Below, in pieces: positions 15,907-26,200 of a DNA stretch of 64,000 bases. The stretch covers positions 1-64,000 of the forward strand of contig JANYEC010000082.1 in assembly GCA_025363295.1 (NCBI GenBank), read 5' to 3'. Source of the stretch: Akkermansiaceae bacterium (GTDB taxonomy: Bacteria > Verrucomicrobiota > Verrucomicrobiia > Verrucomicrobiales > Akkermansiaceae). The translations under genes were made by a program, and so were the position numbers. Each line of letters starts with the position of its first letter. Position 1 is the first letter of the stretch. The notes beneath the pieces were generated by a model, which did not search any database, was not told where the DNA came from, and saw only the letters and a program-made list of their open reading frames with translations.

Positions 15907-17121
15907 TTACAAGCCTTCCCTTGGCACGGTGATGAGAAACTTCGTCTCACGGCCCGGCACAGAGGTGACACCGATCGTCCCATGGTGGGCTTCGATGGCG
16001 CGCTTCACAATCGAGAGGCCGAGGCCGGTGCCCTTGATTTCCTGCTGGGAGTGGTGTTTCTCCACTCGGTAAAAACGGCGGAAAATGTGTGGGAGATCGG
16101 CGCTGGGAATACCCACACCATTATCAGCGACCCAGATGTGGTGATTTTCTCCTAGGAGCTGGCAGCCGATCTCGATGTGGAGGCCGCTGTAGGGGTTTTG
16201 TTTGAGAGCGTTTTCGACGAGATTGAAGAGCACTTGGGTCCAGTAAAACCGGTCGCCTTGAAGGGTGATCGTGGGGTCCGGCATTGTGATCAATATTTCA
16301 GCCTTCTGATTGCGGATCACGGATTCTAACCGCTCCAAAATATCATTAATGCACGAGCGAAAACGGAAGGGCTCGACCTTGAGTGCGTTCGCCTCACCGG
16401 ATTCCAAGCGTGAAATGACCAACATGTCCTCGACAATGCGGGAAATGCGGTCGGCATGCTTGCGCATCACCGTTAGAAAACGGCGGGACATCTCCTTATC
16501 ATCGAGCATGTCGTCATCTAGCAGATTTTCAAGATAGCCGTTGATGATGGCGAGAGGCGTCCGCAACTCATGGGATGCATTAGCCACGAAATCCTTGCGG
16601 ACTTGTTCTATCTGATGCGCGGTGGTCACGTCGCGGATGATGACACGGGTGATAGGATCGCTGTCCGGTGGATTGGAAAGCTGTGCGGCATCGATGATCC
16701 AAGCATTGACGCCACGGTTTTCGAGGTCGCCGCGCGGGGATGTCTGCTGGGGGAGGACCACGCGGGACTGCACGGGTTCGCCGGTTTCAAGGCAGCGGAG
16801 TAGGGCATCGGCGAGGCGCGGATCGATGAAGGCTTCTCGAATGGGTCGGTTGAGTAGCTCGCGGTTTCCAAAAAGCGCACGCGCGGCTTCATTGGCGAAA
16901 CGGATTTCAGCGTTTGAATCCACGAGGAGGAAAGGGTCTCCCAGAGCGTCGAGTAGGCGATTGCGCTCATCGCGGGCTTGTTTGAGGTCGAGTTCAAGGC
17001 GGAGTTTCCAAGCGTTAACTTCGGCAGCAGATTCCTTGCGGGAATGGCGGTGACGGAAAACATAAATCGTCAGTGCGGTGATGGCCGAGAGAGTGGCAAA
17101 GATGGCGATTTCGTTAGTCAT
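15907..17121 (-). CDS. phoR: PhoR-type sensor histidine kinase
   Basis: 404 residues: one N-terminal membrane helix (about 5-22), a PAS-like domain (about 55-170), HisKA with phosphoacceptor H184 in ANASHELRTPLAIINGYLENL, and an HATPase with VADNGVGIP and GTGLGLSIV. There is no periplasmic domain, as in PhoR, which reads phosphate status through the Pst transporter and PhoU. Neither of those is in the window. It overlaps phoB by 4 bp (ATGA) and is the second gene of the pair. Confidence 0.88.
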   Translation of the reverse strand: MTNEIAIFATLSAITALTIYVFRHRHSRKESAAEVNAWKLRLELDLKQARDERNRLLDALGDPFLLVDSNAEIRFANEAARALFGNRELLNRPIREAFIDPRLADALLRCLETGEPVQSRVVLPQQTSPRGDLENRGVNAWIIDAAQLSNPPDSDPITRVIIRDVTTAHQIEQVRKDFVANASHELRTPLAIINGYLENLLDDDMLDDKEMSRRFLTVMRKHADRISRIVEDMLVISRLESGEANALKVEPFRFRSCINDILERLESVIRNQKAEILITMPDPTITLQGDRFYWTQVLFNLVENALKQNPYSGLHIEIGCQLLGENHHIWVADNGVGIPSADLPHIFRRFYRVEKHHSQQEIKGTGLGLSIVKRAIEAHHGTIGVTSVPGRETKFLITVPREGL

Positions 17122-17801
17122 TCGTCGGCTTTGGCTACGCAGTAGCCGATTCCGCGCACCGTTTCAACCCACGATCCGTCAGTGCCAAGTTTTTGGCGGA
17201 GGCGTTTCATGTGGGTATCGAGCGTCCGGCTATGGGTCGCATCGCTGTATCCCCAGACGGTGCGAAGAAGATCGTTGCGGTCCTGAGGTTTTCCGGGCCG
17301 TTCGCAAAGAAACAGCAGCAGCTTAAATTCAGTGGCTGTTAGTTCGGCGGGTTCGTTGTTAAGATAGAATTTAAGGGAGTTTTTATCGAATCGGAAGGGT
17401 CCGTAGGTGAAATCGACATGGCCTGGTGACGAGTCGGTCCGTTTCAGAATGGCTTGAACTCGCAGCATCAACTCTTTCGGGCTGAAGGGTTTTGTGAGGT
17501 AGTCGTCAGCTCCGGCTTCGAGACCCTGGATGCGGTCCTCGGTTTGCGCGCGGGCTGTCAGCATGATGACGGGGATATTCACGGTTCGAGCATCGCGGCG
17601 CAGCTCTCGGAACACGGAGTATCCATCGCGTCCCGGCAGCATGAGGTCTAGCACAATTAAATCCGGGCGTTCACGCAGGGCGACTTCGGTGCCTTCGATT
17701 CCGTCGTAAGCTTTGATGACCTCGTAGCCGGCACGGGACAAATTGAAGCCGATTAGGTCGGCAATGTCACGTTCGTCCTCGACAATCAAAATTCGATTCA
17801 T
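17118..17801 (-). CDS. phoB: PhoB-type response regulator
   Basis: 227 residues: receiver domain with D9, phosphoacceptor D52 (LIVLDLMLPGRDG) and K104 (YLTKPFSP), then a PhoB/OmpR winged helix ending SWVETVRGIGYCV. The DNA-binding domain follows the PhoB pattern (LTATEFKLLLFLCERPG, RTLDTHMKRLRQKLG). It probably controls phosphate-starvation genes. The 61 bp upstream contain a GTCACA-based inverted and direct repeat arrangement that could be an autoregulatory site. Confidence 0.9.
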   Translation of the reverse strand: MNRILIVEDERDIADLIGFNLSRAGYEVIKAYDGIEGTEVALRERPDLIVLDLMLPGRDGYSVFRELRRDARTVNIPVIMLTARAQTEDRIQGLEAGADDYLTKPFSPKELMLRVQAILKRTDSSPGHVDFTYGPFRFDKNSLKFYLNNEPAELTATEFKLLLFLCERPGKPQDRNDLLRTVWGYSDATHSRTLDTHMKRLRQKLGTDGSWVETVRGIGYCVAKADE

Positions 17802-17825
17802 TTCGAGGACAACATAGCGGGCGGG

Positions 17826-17867
17826 TTGTCACACAGCGAACTTCTTGCGTGTGACGATTTGGTCACA
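17826..17867. promoter_or_regulatory. GTCACA repeats upstream of phoB (candidate operator)
   Basis: GTCACAC at 17828-17834 and GTGTGAC at 17849-17855 form a perfect 7-bp inverted repeat with a 14-base spacer. GTCACA recurs at 17862-17867, so the two direct copies are 34 bp (about three helical turns) apart. PhoB boxes are direct repeats around TGTCA. The last copy overlaps the stop codon of the preceding gene. Assignment to PhoB is inference. Confidence 0.35.
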
Positions 17868-18768
17868 ATATATCCTTGGCCACGTAACTCCCAGGAGAGG
17901 TGGTGCGAGCCACACCTATTTTCACCCCCGCCGCCAGAGAGGTGTTGACGCCGGTGCGGACACCGTCACCGAGGATCGCACCCAGTTTGAGGCGGCCTGT
18001 ATCCACGGGTATTCCGTTGATGATCGAGACGTGGTGGCGTCCATCGGAGCGGTGATTTTCCGTGCATGTGCCTGCGCCAAGGGTCACGTGAGTGCCGATG
18101 ACTGAGTCCCCGACATAACATTGGCGGGATATATAACTGTTGTTATAGATAATTGAATTTTTCACCTCGGCGCCGTTTCCGACGTAACAGTTCGCGCCGA
18201 TGCTGGTGGCCCCTCGGATGTAGGCATTCGGTCCGATCTGGCTGTTTGCTCCGATGAGGACGGGTCCCTCTATCACTGTGCCGGGTAGAATCCGGGAGCC
18301 ATTGCCAAGTCGAATGTAACCGGAAAGGCTGGCCAGTGGGCTGACATCACCTAACAGCGAGGTCTCATCCATCAGTGAGAGAGCCTCCTCGTTCATCCGG
18401 AGAAGATCCCATGGATATAAAACAGGAAAACAATTTGCATCGGTGACGATTCTATCAGCGCAATTCTCAGGACTTTCTGCGCCTTTCCACGCGAGGATGT
18501 TGCCTTGGGTATCGACTAGGCACGTGCTTATTTGGTTGCTGCCTAGCAGCATCAGCGCAGCCATATCGATCCAGTTATCGATCGGGATTCGAAGAGTGTG
18601 CTCGCCCGCATCAATCGGATCGACGATTTGCATGCCCGCTTGGCGGAGATCTGCGGAGAGCAGCTCCTTCATCGGGATGTTTGCAATCAAACAAGCACCG
18701 AGATCGCGGTTTGAGGTGATCGGTGCACAGAGAGCTGGATTGCGGGGTGGTAAGAGAGTTGCCTGCAT
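17863..18768 (-). CDS. Left-handed beta-helix protein, GlmU/nucleotidyltransferase-like
   Basis: 301 residues. The second half (about 145-300) is a hexapeptide-repeat left-handed beta-helix (IEGPVLIGANSQIGPNAYI, SIGANCYVGNGAEVKNSII, LGDGVRTG). The first half lacks the usual LxxGxGTRM nucleotide-binding loop of GlmU but keeps a short substrate-domain-like region. It resembles the 'UDP-GlcNAc pyrophosphorylase-related' sugar-nucleotidyltransferase family in which only the acetyl/acyl-transferase-like part is recognisable. Substrate unknown. It is the gene upstream of phoB on the same strand, 61 bp away. Confidence 0.7.
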   Translation of the reverse strand: MQATLLPPRNPALCAPITSNRDLGACLIANIPMKELLSADLRQAGMQIVDPIDAGEHTLRIPIDNWIDMAALMLLGSNQISTCLVDTQGNILAWKGAESPENCADRIVTDANCFPVLYPWDLLRMNEEALSLMDETSLLGDVSPLASLSGYIRLGNGSRILPGTVIEGPVLIGANSQIGPNAYIRGATSIGANCYVGNGAEVKNSIIYNNSYISRQCYVGDSVIGTHVTLGAGTCTENHRSDGRHHVSIINGIPVDTGRLKLGAILGDGVRTGVNTSLAAGVKIGVARTTSPGSYVAKDIL

Positions 18769-18919
18769 GGTTTACCTACACTTCACCATGATCATTTTAC
18801 GGATACACGAAAATTCTCCGAAAAATAGGAAAGCTGCGTGTTGGCAACGATGAGGATCAAACCAAGTAAGGCTGATCGCCTACTTAGAACCGATGGGCGA
18901 TGATTCAAAAACCCAACGT

Positions 18920-20023
18920 TCAAGCATGTTTCGCGTGCCACTCGGAATAGACTTTTGGCGAGATCTCCGAGGGCTTGATTTCTGAGCGGCCTCCCCAGAA
19001 AACGTTAGTGTAGGAGACGGGGATTCCGACGGATTCGAGGTGCTTGTCGATCGCAGCTTTGTGTTCGAGCACCCGTGGCTTTTCGGTGCCGTGGACGACT
19101 CCCATGATGTTCACATCGCCGAACTGGGGGCCGCCCTCGCGCCAGTAGCAATGAGTCATGCAGAAGTGCCTGCCCACTTGGGCGCCCGCTTCGATTTCAC
19201 GGCCTTTTGGCACCGCCCAATGGAAGAGTCCGTTGAAACGGGTGACACGCTCGCCCGTCGCGGAGGGCTTGACGTGTTCGAGGAAGGTTGAAAAGCGACC
19301 GATGACTTTTTTCGTGTTGAGTGTCTCGGCCACTTCGCAAAAGCGCTCCAGAGAAACACCTGCGAGTTCCGCCCGTTTCACCCAAGGTTCTGGGCAAATT
19401 TCGGCCGGAGTGAGTTCTTCTTTGAGTGCGAGGAGGACTTCCCATTCTTCCTGGGTGAGCTCCACCGGAGTGGTGGTCATCATTTCCGCAGGTGCATCCG
19501 CCAAGTCTCCGGGCTCCAAAGTCTTGCGGCGCGTGTGGCCGACCCCGAGGGCAAACACCCCGTTCGCCGGCATCAGCAAATATTCGGTGGCACCTGTTAG
19601 CCGCAGTAGGGTAGTGGCGTGCTTGTCGAGGGATTCTCCGACGGGGACTTTCAAGGTGGTCCAGAGGCGGTAACCCGAACCGGAAACTTCGGTGTCTGTC
19701 GAACGGATCACCACATGTCCTGAAAACGGATCCTCCTTCGACATGAAATCAAACGCCGCGTTTAGCTTTTCCTCAGGCACCTTCCACGCGACCAGAGCGC
19801 CGTGTGCCAGTTTCGTGGAAAGCAGTGTCTGGCGGACGCGGCGGACGACCCCGGCCTCGACCATCGCGCGGATTCGCTCGATCACGATTTCAAGAGGCAC
19901 CCCGGATTTTTCCGCGATCATGTGAAATGGGTGGCGCTGGAAACCTGTGATGAGGTCCTCAGAAATAGCCAGAATACTTGCGTTGACCGCTTCGTTGTGT
20001 TCGACAGGGATCGTAGAGTTCAT
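18920..20023 (-). CDS. Fused Lrp/AsnC-type siroheme decarboxylase-like protein (AhbAB/NirDL-like)
   Basis: 367 residues made of two similar halves. The N-terminal half has an HTH (FHMIAEKSGVPLEIVIERIR, then GVVRRVRQ) and an effector-like domain. The C-terminal half repeats the plan: HTH about 185-250 with VIGRFSTFLEHVK, then FHWAVPKGREIEAG and THCYWREGG, then VVHGT. GxFxWxVP, HCYxR and MVHG are features of AhbA/AhbB and NirD/NirL, which decarboxylate siroheme to didecarboxysiroheme on the way to heme or heme d1. No radical-SAM partner (ahbC, ahbD, nirJ) is in the window. A two-domain Lrp-like regulator is the alternative. Confidence 0.65.
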   Translation of the reverse strand: MNSTIPVEHNEAVNASILAISEDLITGFQRHPFHMIAEKSGVPLEIVIERIRAMVEAGVVRRVRQTLLSTKLAHGALVAWKVPEEKLNAAFDFMSKEDPFSGHVVIRSTDTEVSGSGYRLWTTLKVPVGESLDKHATTLLRLTGATEYLLMPANGVFALGVGHTRRKTLEPGDLADAPAEMMTTTPVELTQEEWEVLLALKEELTPAEICPEPWVKRAELAGVSLERFCEVAETLNTKKVIGRFSTFLEHVKPSATGERVTRFNGLFHWAVPKGREIEAGAQVGRHFCMTHCYWREGGPQFGDVNIMGVVHGTEKPRVLEHKAAIDKHLESVGIPVSYTNVFWGGRSEIKPSEISPKVYSEWHAKHA

Positions 20024-20085
20024 ATGGGAAATTTAGGCGTAGAGTAAGGGATTTGTGCCGCACCAGTGACCGGATTTTCGGCAAA

Positions 20086-21423
20086 TCACACGGAAGTTTC
20101 GGCAGCGAGGCGCTTGAGATAGTCCAAGGCAGGCTCGCGGGCAAGGATTCGTCCTTCGAGTTGCTCGGTTTGAATTGCTTCGAGAATTTCCTTAAAACGC
20201 GGCCCTGGCTCCAAGCCTAGTTCCATCAAGTCCCGCCCGTTGACAAGCGCCGGAGGAATCAACGGCTCCGCTGCGAATTCTGCCTCTTTTTTCTGGAGGA
20301 ACTCGTAATTGTCTGTGAACCCGTTCGATGAACCGCAATCCACTCGATGTAATTCCATTTCCTGCTTGAAATTTGGCTCCGCCATGAAACGCTTTAACTT
20401 GGCCGTGCGCATTTGTTTCACGTTCATGAACTGCATGTGCCGCGCCACCATCGGCACCACGGCGGCGATCGTCCCGTTAGAATATTTCAGCCGCCGCAGA
20501 ATGGTTTCCGCCATCTCCGCGCCCATCGCATCGTGGCCGTTGAAACGGATTCTTCCGGCCTCTTCGTCAAAGGTCCGACACGGCGGTTTCGCGATGTCAT
20601 GCAGCAAAACTGCTAGGCAAAGTTCCAGCGGGGCACCCGGCTCTAGCATTTCTAACATAATGCACGTGTGGGTGTAAACATCGCCTTCAGGATGCCACTC
20701 CGGCGGTTGCTCACAGCCGATCAATTCCAAAAACTCGGGTAGGAAATAATTGATCAGTCCGGTTTTAACTAACAATTCAATGCCAGTGCGCCGCCTCGGT
20801 GATAATAGAATTTTCGAAAATTCATCCCTCACCCGCTCGGGGGAAATTTTAACTAACAATGTTGCGCAATCTTTGATCGCCGCCAGCGTTTGCGGCTCGA
20901 TCGCGAATCCCAGCGTTGTCGAGAACCGCACCGCCCGGAGCAGTCGCAAGGAGTCCTCCGTGAAGCGCTCCTGTGGATCGCCGATGGCCCGCAGTGTCCG
21001 CGAATCCAGATCTGCCCGTCCGCCTACAAAGTCGATCACCTTGCCAGTTTCTGGATTTTCGAAGAGTCCGTTGATCGTGAAATCCCGCCGCTGCGCATCG
21101 TGCTCCGGCGTCGAAAACTCCACCGTTTCGGGCCGCCTTCCGTCTTTATAACTTCCATCCGTCCGGAACGTCGCAATTTCGACATGCTGCCCATCATGCT
21201 TCGCGATCACGACCCCGAAATGTGCGCCGACCTCGTTAGATTTTGGAAACAATTTGAGGACTTCCAGCGGTGGCGCAGAGGTCGCGATGTCATAATCCTT
21301 CGGTACCAGCCCGAGCAACTTATCACGGACACAACCGCCTGCGAAATACGCCACATGCCCCGCCGCAATCAGGCGGCGCGCGAATGAGTCAGCAACATCA
21401 CGGGCAAGCATCAGCGAAATCAT
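20086..21423 (-). CDS. cca: CCA-adding tRNA nucleotidyltransferase with HD domain
   Basis: 445 residues. The class II nucleotidyltransferase head shows GGCVRDKLLG and metal ligands D43/D45 in KDYDIATSA, then RRDFTINGL and the RFTEDSLRLLRAVRF box. A C-terminal HD domain (VLLHDIAKP, FNGHDAMG) follows. It adds or repairs the 3' CCA of tRNAs; class, length and the HD domain fit the PcnB/Cca family. The tRNA-Gly at the end of this window has CCA encoded. A second in-frame ATG is 4 codons in. Confidence 0.92.
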   Translation of the reverse strand: MISLMLARDVADSFARRLIAAGHVAYFAGGCVRDKLLGLVPKDYDIATSAPPLEVLKLFPKSNEVGAHFGVVIAKHDGQHVEIATFRTDGSYKDGRRPETVEFSTPEHDAQRRDFTINGLFENPETGKVIDFVGGRADLDSRTLRAIGDPQERFTEDSLRLLRAVRFSTTLGFAIEPQTLAAIKDCATLLVKISPERVRDEFSKILLSPRRRTGIELLVKTGLINYFLPEFLELIGCEQPPEWHPEGDVYTHTCIMLEMLEPGAPLELCLAVLLHDIAKPPCRTFDEEAGRIRFNGHDAMGAEMAETILRRLKYSNGTIAAVVPMVARHMQFMNVKQMRTAKLKRFMAEPNFKQEMELHRVDCGSSNGFTDNYEFLQKKEAEFAAEPLIPPALVNGRDLMELGLEPGPRFKEILEAIQTEQLEGRILAREPALDYLKRLAAETSV

Positions 21424-21456
21424 CTGCCCTCAAGTCCAGAGATTCAAGGCCGTTAG

Positions 21457-21484
21457 TGCGTGGAAAGTCAGTACTTTCCGCACA
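21457..21484. repeat. Intergenic palindrome GTGCG-GGAAAGT / ACTTTCC-GCAC
   Basis: GGAAAGT (21462-21468), loop CAGT, ACTTTCC (21473-21479) is a perfect stem, extended by GTGCG and GCAC with one bulged T. It is the same style of small hairpin as the repeats in the Clp gene but of different sequence. It lies in the 475-bp gap between cca and recF. Confidence 0.65.
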
Positions 21485-21522
21485 GCGGCGGTGCCTGCCT
21501 GAGTCGTCGGTCATCTAACATT

Positions 21523-21714
21523 TTAATCCTTGAGCAATGACTCTAGATACTCATCTTGCTTGGATGGCGCGCGGTTTGGGAATCTCGGGGAGCACACGCG
21601 CCCTCGCGTGTTGTTTTCGACGCCCTCATCGAAAACCTTGTGGAATGGCCTGAAACGCCCGTCTTTGGCGAGGGCGCGTGTGATCGAAGGGAGCTCATGA
21701 AAATTGTCCCGCAT
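21523..21714. repeat. Multi-hairpin repeat in the cca-recF gap
   Basis: Contains ACACGCG/CGCGTGT (21594-21611, 4-base loop) and GTTTTCGA/TCGAAAAC (21613-21636, 8-base loop) side by side, plus a further GCCC/GGGC pair near 21660. Minus-strand frames through it are open for about 60-70 codons but match no protein family I know. I read the block as an interspersed repeat rather than a gene. The remaining 184 bases to the recF end hold nothing I recognise. Confidence 0.5.
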
Positions 21715-21898
21715 TTAGGGCCGTGAAGAATTGATCCTTCGAGGAAAATCAAAACGATCGCAGCGGGTTTTTCGCGGGATGTTTTAATTGGCAGAAGGCG
21801 CTTTGCGGCGTCGGATCGTGAACGTACATGTCACTGAGAACAGTCATCTTTTTGTCTGATGACCCAATATCTCAGGCCATGCAGCACTTTGACAGCCA

Positions 21899-22960
21899 TC
21901 ACATCGCACCGACCGCCCCATTTTTCACCCGGAAGCGGCCGATGTTTGCTAGCTCGGGGGTTTCGTTGAGCCAATCGAGGTGGGTGGTGGTGATCCACTT
22001 TTGCGCACGAGGCGGAAGGTGGTTCATGAGGGCATTTCGGCGCGAGGGGTCGAGCTCGCCGAAGATGTCGTCCATCAGATAGATAGGGAGCTTGCCGCTG
22101 CGCTGTTCGAGGAGTTTCCCTTGGGCAAGCTTGAGGGCGAGGGCGAGGGTGCGTTGCTGGCCCTCGCTGGCGAAGTCGGCGGCGGGCATGCCGTGAAGGC
22201 GGAGGTCGAGATCATCGCGGTGCGGGCCGACGACGGCCTGGCGCATGCGAGTTTCACGCTCCTTGGCTTGGAGCATGGACTCGCGCAAGTCGTGGCCGCT
22301 CCCGGGAAGATATCGAAGGGTGAGCGGTTCGTCTTTTCCGCTGACGACCTGTTGGGCTTCGGCGGCGAGTGGATTGAGTTCGGCGACGAGGCGGGCGCGG
22401 GTGTTCATAAGTATCGTGCCGTGTTCGACCATGATTTCCTCGTATGACAAAATTTCTGCATCGCGCGGGCGGCCTTCTTTGAGCAGAAGGTTTTTCGCTT
22501 TAAGAGCGCGGCGGTAGCGAGACCACGAACGGCGGTAGCTCGAATCGATCTGCGCACCGAGAAAATCCAGATAACGCCGTCGTCCTTCTCCGGGGCCGCG
22601 GACGAGGTCGAGGTCCTCATTTCCCATCCAGACGACGAGGCCACCATCTTCGAGGTAAGCGTTTTGGCTGCTGCGGTTTTCGTCGTACACCTTGAGGATG
22701 AGGCCTTCGCGGGAGTAGCGGACCTGGCGCTCCTGGCCCCACGGATCGCCGGCGATGCCGAAGCCTTTGCCACCGATGCTGGCGAGCGTCATCATCCGGT
22801 GGCTGCGCGGCGAGTGGAGGCGGACGAGCACGCAGAGTGCCTCGAGAATGGACGTTTTTCCCTGCGCGTTATCCCCGATGAGGATGGCTCCTTCGGCTGG
22901 AACGGAAAGGTCCAGTGATTTAAAACAGCGAAAATCTATCAAACGCAGAGAGCGGAGCAC
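21899..22960 (-). CDS. recF: DNA replication and repair protein RecF
   Basis: 353 residues from GTG 22960 (LRSLRLIDFRCF, the usual RecF opening). It shows Walker A GDNAQGKT at 29-36, a central YRRALKAKNLLL region, signature VGPHRDDLDL with ASEGQQRTLALALKLAQ, and Walker B with a D-loop LMDDIFGELDPSRR. RecF loads RecA at gaps. An upstream GTG at 23047 in the same frame would add 29 residues with no family match. It is not next to dnaA, dnaN or gyrB here. Confidence 0.9.
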   Translation of the reverse strand: MLRSLRLIDFRCFKSLDLSVPAEGAILIGDNAQGKTSILEALCVLVRLHSPRSHRMMTLASIGGKGFGIAGDPWGQERQVRYSREGLILKVYDENRSSQNAYLEDGGLVVWMGNEDLDLVRGPGEGRRRYLDFLGAQIDSSYRRSWSRYRRALKAKNLLLKEGRPRDAEILSYEEIMVEHGTILMNTRARLVAELNPLAAEAQQVVSGKDEPLTLRYLPGSGHDLRESMLQAKERETRMRQAVVGPHRDDLDLRLHGMPAADFASEGQQRTLALALKLAQGKLLEQRSGKLPIYLMDDIFGELDPSRRNALMNHLPPRAQKWITTTHLDWLNETPELANIGRFRVKNGAVGAM

Positions 22961-23211
22961 GGCGAAGGAATAAATGGAATTTCGCGGACTGGGAAGTGGT
23001 GAGTGGGTGGGTAGGAAAATTTGGCCTTTGGGTGCCCAGTTGAACACAATTGACGGGGTTGTATTTTCCGAATCTCGGTGGACGTGAGCGAGGCATTGAA
23101 AAAGAGGATTAATGAGCTAGGAATACTTAATCAAATGCCTGTTCAAACTGTGGAGCGGCGGAAACATTAATTGATCGAAGTTTGATTTCCCAATACACAT
23201 AAATTTTTACT

Positions 23212-26200
23212 ATGTCCTCAAAGCAAAGGCTTCTTTTGGTTGTTCTACTCGCTCTAGCAGGTGGGTTGTTTTTTACAGTTATCTGGAAAGATCATCAGCG
23301 AGGCGTGAGCGGACAGACGGTAAAATCAAACCATCGTGCGCCCCGGTCAGGCGCCCGCGCGGGCGTCACGACTGCTGGCAATGATGTCTTTGACTCCTTC
23401 AATAAGTGGAGTGAAAATTACGGCAAAGCAACACCCAGCGAGCGCCCGGCGCTGGAGGAGAAGGGTGTTGTTCTCGCCAGTGCTAGGCGGAAAATGTTAG
23501 CTGATCTTGCTAGAAATGATCCCTCTCGAGCGCTCGGCCTTGTCCTTTCGCTGGCTGAGCTTGCGGGCCTTCCAGAAAAGATTCGCGCGGTTTGTGAACA
23601 ACCGCTCAACACGATTGGCAGTATCGACTTGCGTTGGCGCACTGGTATAGGCGGTAGCGACGACTCCTCGTGCCAACACGAGAACGTGGCGTTCGCTGGC
23701 GATCACTCTTGGAAAGTTAACGGCCCGGATTTTACGGATGCCCGACCTCCGCGCGCAGATATACCGATCGACGGTTACGTAATCGATAGTGAGTTGTTAG
23801 TAGGGCATGATTCCGTTCGTAAGCTGGATTTGGCAAATCTTACTGCAGCAAGGAAGCTTTTTCCACGAGGGAATCCCCTTGGCGTGGACCCAGTAACAGG
23901 AAATCCCGCAAAATCCGAATTTGCGGCGCTCATCGGCGGGAAGATTTTTCTGTTTGAAAATGATGCCGTCATTAACCATGTCATCTCTAGGCTAGATCAG
24001 GCTGATAGAGAAGCGACTGCCAAGAATGTTTTTAAGCCCGATTACGGATTCAAATGGCTTGAAGCGGACGGGGGCATCGGATCTAACGGTGACTCCCCGC
24101 CGGTGGAAGCCACTCCATTTCTAGCAGATACCATCAACGTGCTATTTATCCGTGTGGATTTCACGGACATACAAGGCGAACCTGTTAGCCAAGCAAATCT
24201 TCAGAGCTCATTGGCATCGGTGAATTCACATCTCCAAAATTACTCGTATGGTGCGGCGAGTTTTTCGCCAACACCTACCGTCACGAGTCAAGTCTATCGG
24301 CTGGGTAGCAGCACGACCTACACGTCCAGTGCAAGCGGTAGCAGTAGTCTGATGGCCGCTGCACGCAGCGCTGCTTCGGCGAATTATACGTTGGCGAATT
24401 ATAATGTGGTGGCCATTTATTTTCCGGCACTTACGGGGGCGAATTTTAATTACTCAGGACTGGCTTCGATCGGTGGCTCGGATCACTGGATCAACGGGCT
24501 GACGACGAATTCCTCGCGAATTCAGGTGATGCTTCATGAGTTCGGTCATAACTACGGACTCAATCACGCGAACTATTACGATCCTGCCCATGAAATTGGT
24601 GGCACCTATAATGATCCCGGGGCCGTCAGTTTGGAGTATGGTGATATCTTCGATCGTATGGGCGGAGCGACCGATCCGGCGACCGGGTATTTCGGCCCCT
24701 TCGCCACCGCGCGCTTGAACTGGATGCCGGCTGGAAAAATTGTTCAGGCCACCGCGAACGGCACCTGGCGAATCTATCGGTTTGATACTCCTACTGCATT
24801 GGCTAACCCGCTGCTTGCCTTGCGTGTGCCGATTGGCGGCGGGGCATCTTGGTGGGTGGGCCTGCGGAAACTTTTTCCTGCGATTGCGAACTCGGCTTAC
24901 GTCGTGTCAGACGGAATCTATACCAATCGGCCAACCTTAATCGACATGACTCCTAATTCTCTATCACCGGAAACGAGTGATCGGACAGACGCCGGTTTGC
25001 CTGTCGGTAGCAGTTTCTATGATGCCGTGAAAGGGGTGCGATTGCGGACGCTGGCCAGCGGCGGCGCTTCTCCTAACGAGTGGATCGATGTGCAGGTCGA
25101 GTTTGATAGCCAACTCCAGCTTGTTACCACTGCGCTTGAAGTGGATGAACAGGCGGGCTCTGCGGTTCTCACCTTGCGTCGCACGTTCGGTGCCTCGGGA
25201 GCGGCAACGGTGAACTATGCCACGGCAAACGGAACGGCGACTGCGGGAAGCGATTATTATGCCGTGAGTGGTTCGGTGACATGGGCGGATGGCGACTCAT
25301 CGGACAAGCAGGTGCTCGTGCCGATCCGGCCAGACGCAGTTAACGACGGTGGTGAAACGTTCACTTTCACTCTCAGCGGAGCCATCGGTGCCACCTTGGT
25401 CCCTTCGCAGTCCGTGGCCACAGTGACCTTACGAGAGCCTGGCCAGCGACTCACAAGTTTTCTAGCGGATTTTTTCAATACCACCGTAAAGGCCATTGCG
25501 CGAAATTCTAACGGATCAATCCTCATTGGGGGCACTCTGAATAGTGGAATCACTGGAAACATCGCCCGCTTGAATTCAGATGGCACGAATGACAGCACTT
25601 TCCTCAAAGGCACCGGCTTCAACGGAGAAGTGCGCTCGATCGTGGTGCAAAGCGATGGAAAGATCCTCGTCGGGGGAGCCTTCACCAGTTATGGGGTAAC
25701 TCCTTGTAACCGACTGGTGCGGCTGAATGCCGATGGCACGGTGGACGCGGGATTCGTCACCGCTATGGGCACCGGAGCGGATGCGGCTGTGAATACCATC
25801 GCCATTGAAGCGACCGGGAAGATTCTAGTAGGGGGTGAATTTGCTAACTTCTCGGGCGCCGCAATGGAAGGTTTAGTTCGTCTAACATCATCGGGAGCGA
25901 GGGATACGGTGAACCCACTTAGCCTGCCTTTTGTAACTACCTTTAGCAGCAGCATCAGCGCGCTGCTCGTTCAGGACGACTCAAAAATCATGGCAGTAGG
26001 TGCGTTTTATGGGCCTACCACAGCGACAGGAGCTCGCTCCGGCATCGTGCGGCTTACTACAACTGGAGCCCGCGATGTGACTTTCGATCCTGATGCAGGA
26101 TTGCATTTTGTAGGAAGCGTCGGCACCTTAGGCAATGCAGAAACGATCGTTCGTCAGCCTAATGGAAAATACGTGATCGGCGGCTTTTTCAGCGCTTACG

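Noticed and set aside
21523-21714. Minus-strand open frame of 63 codons in the cca-recF gap as a gene
   Set aside because: It lies wholly in hairpin-rich repeat DNA, has no family match, and the other frames there are equally open; treated as a repeat.
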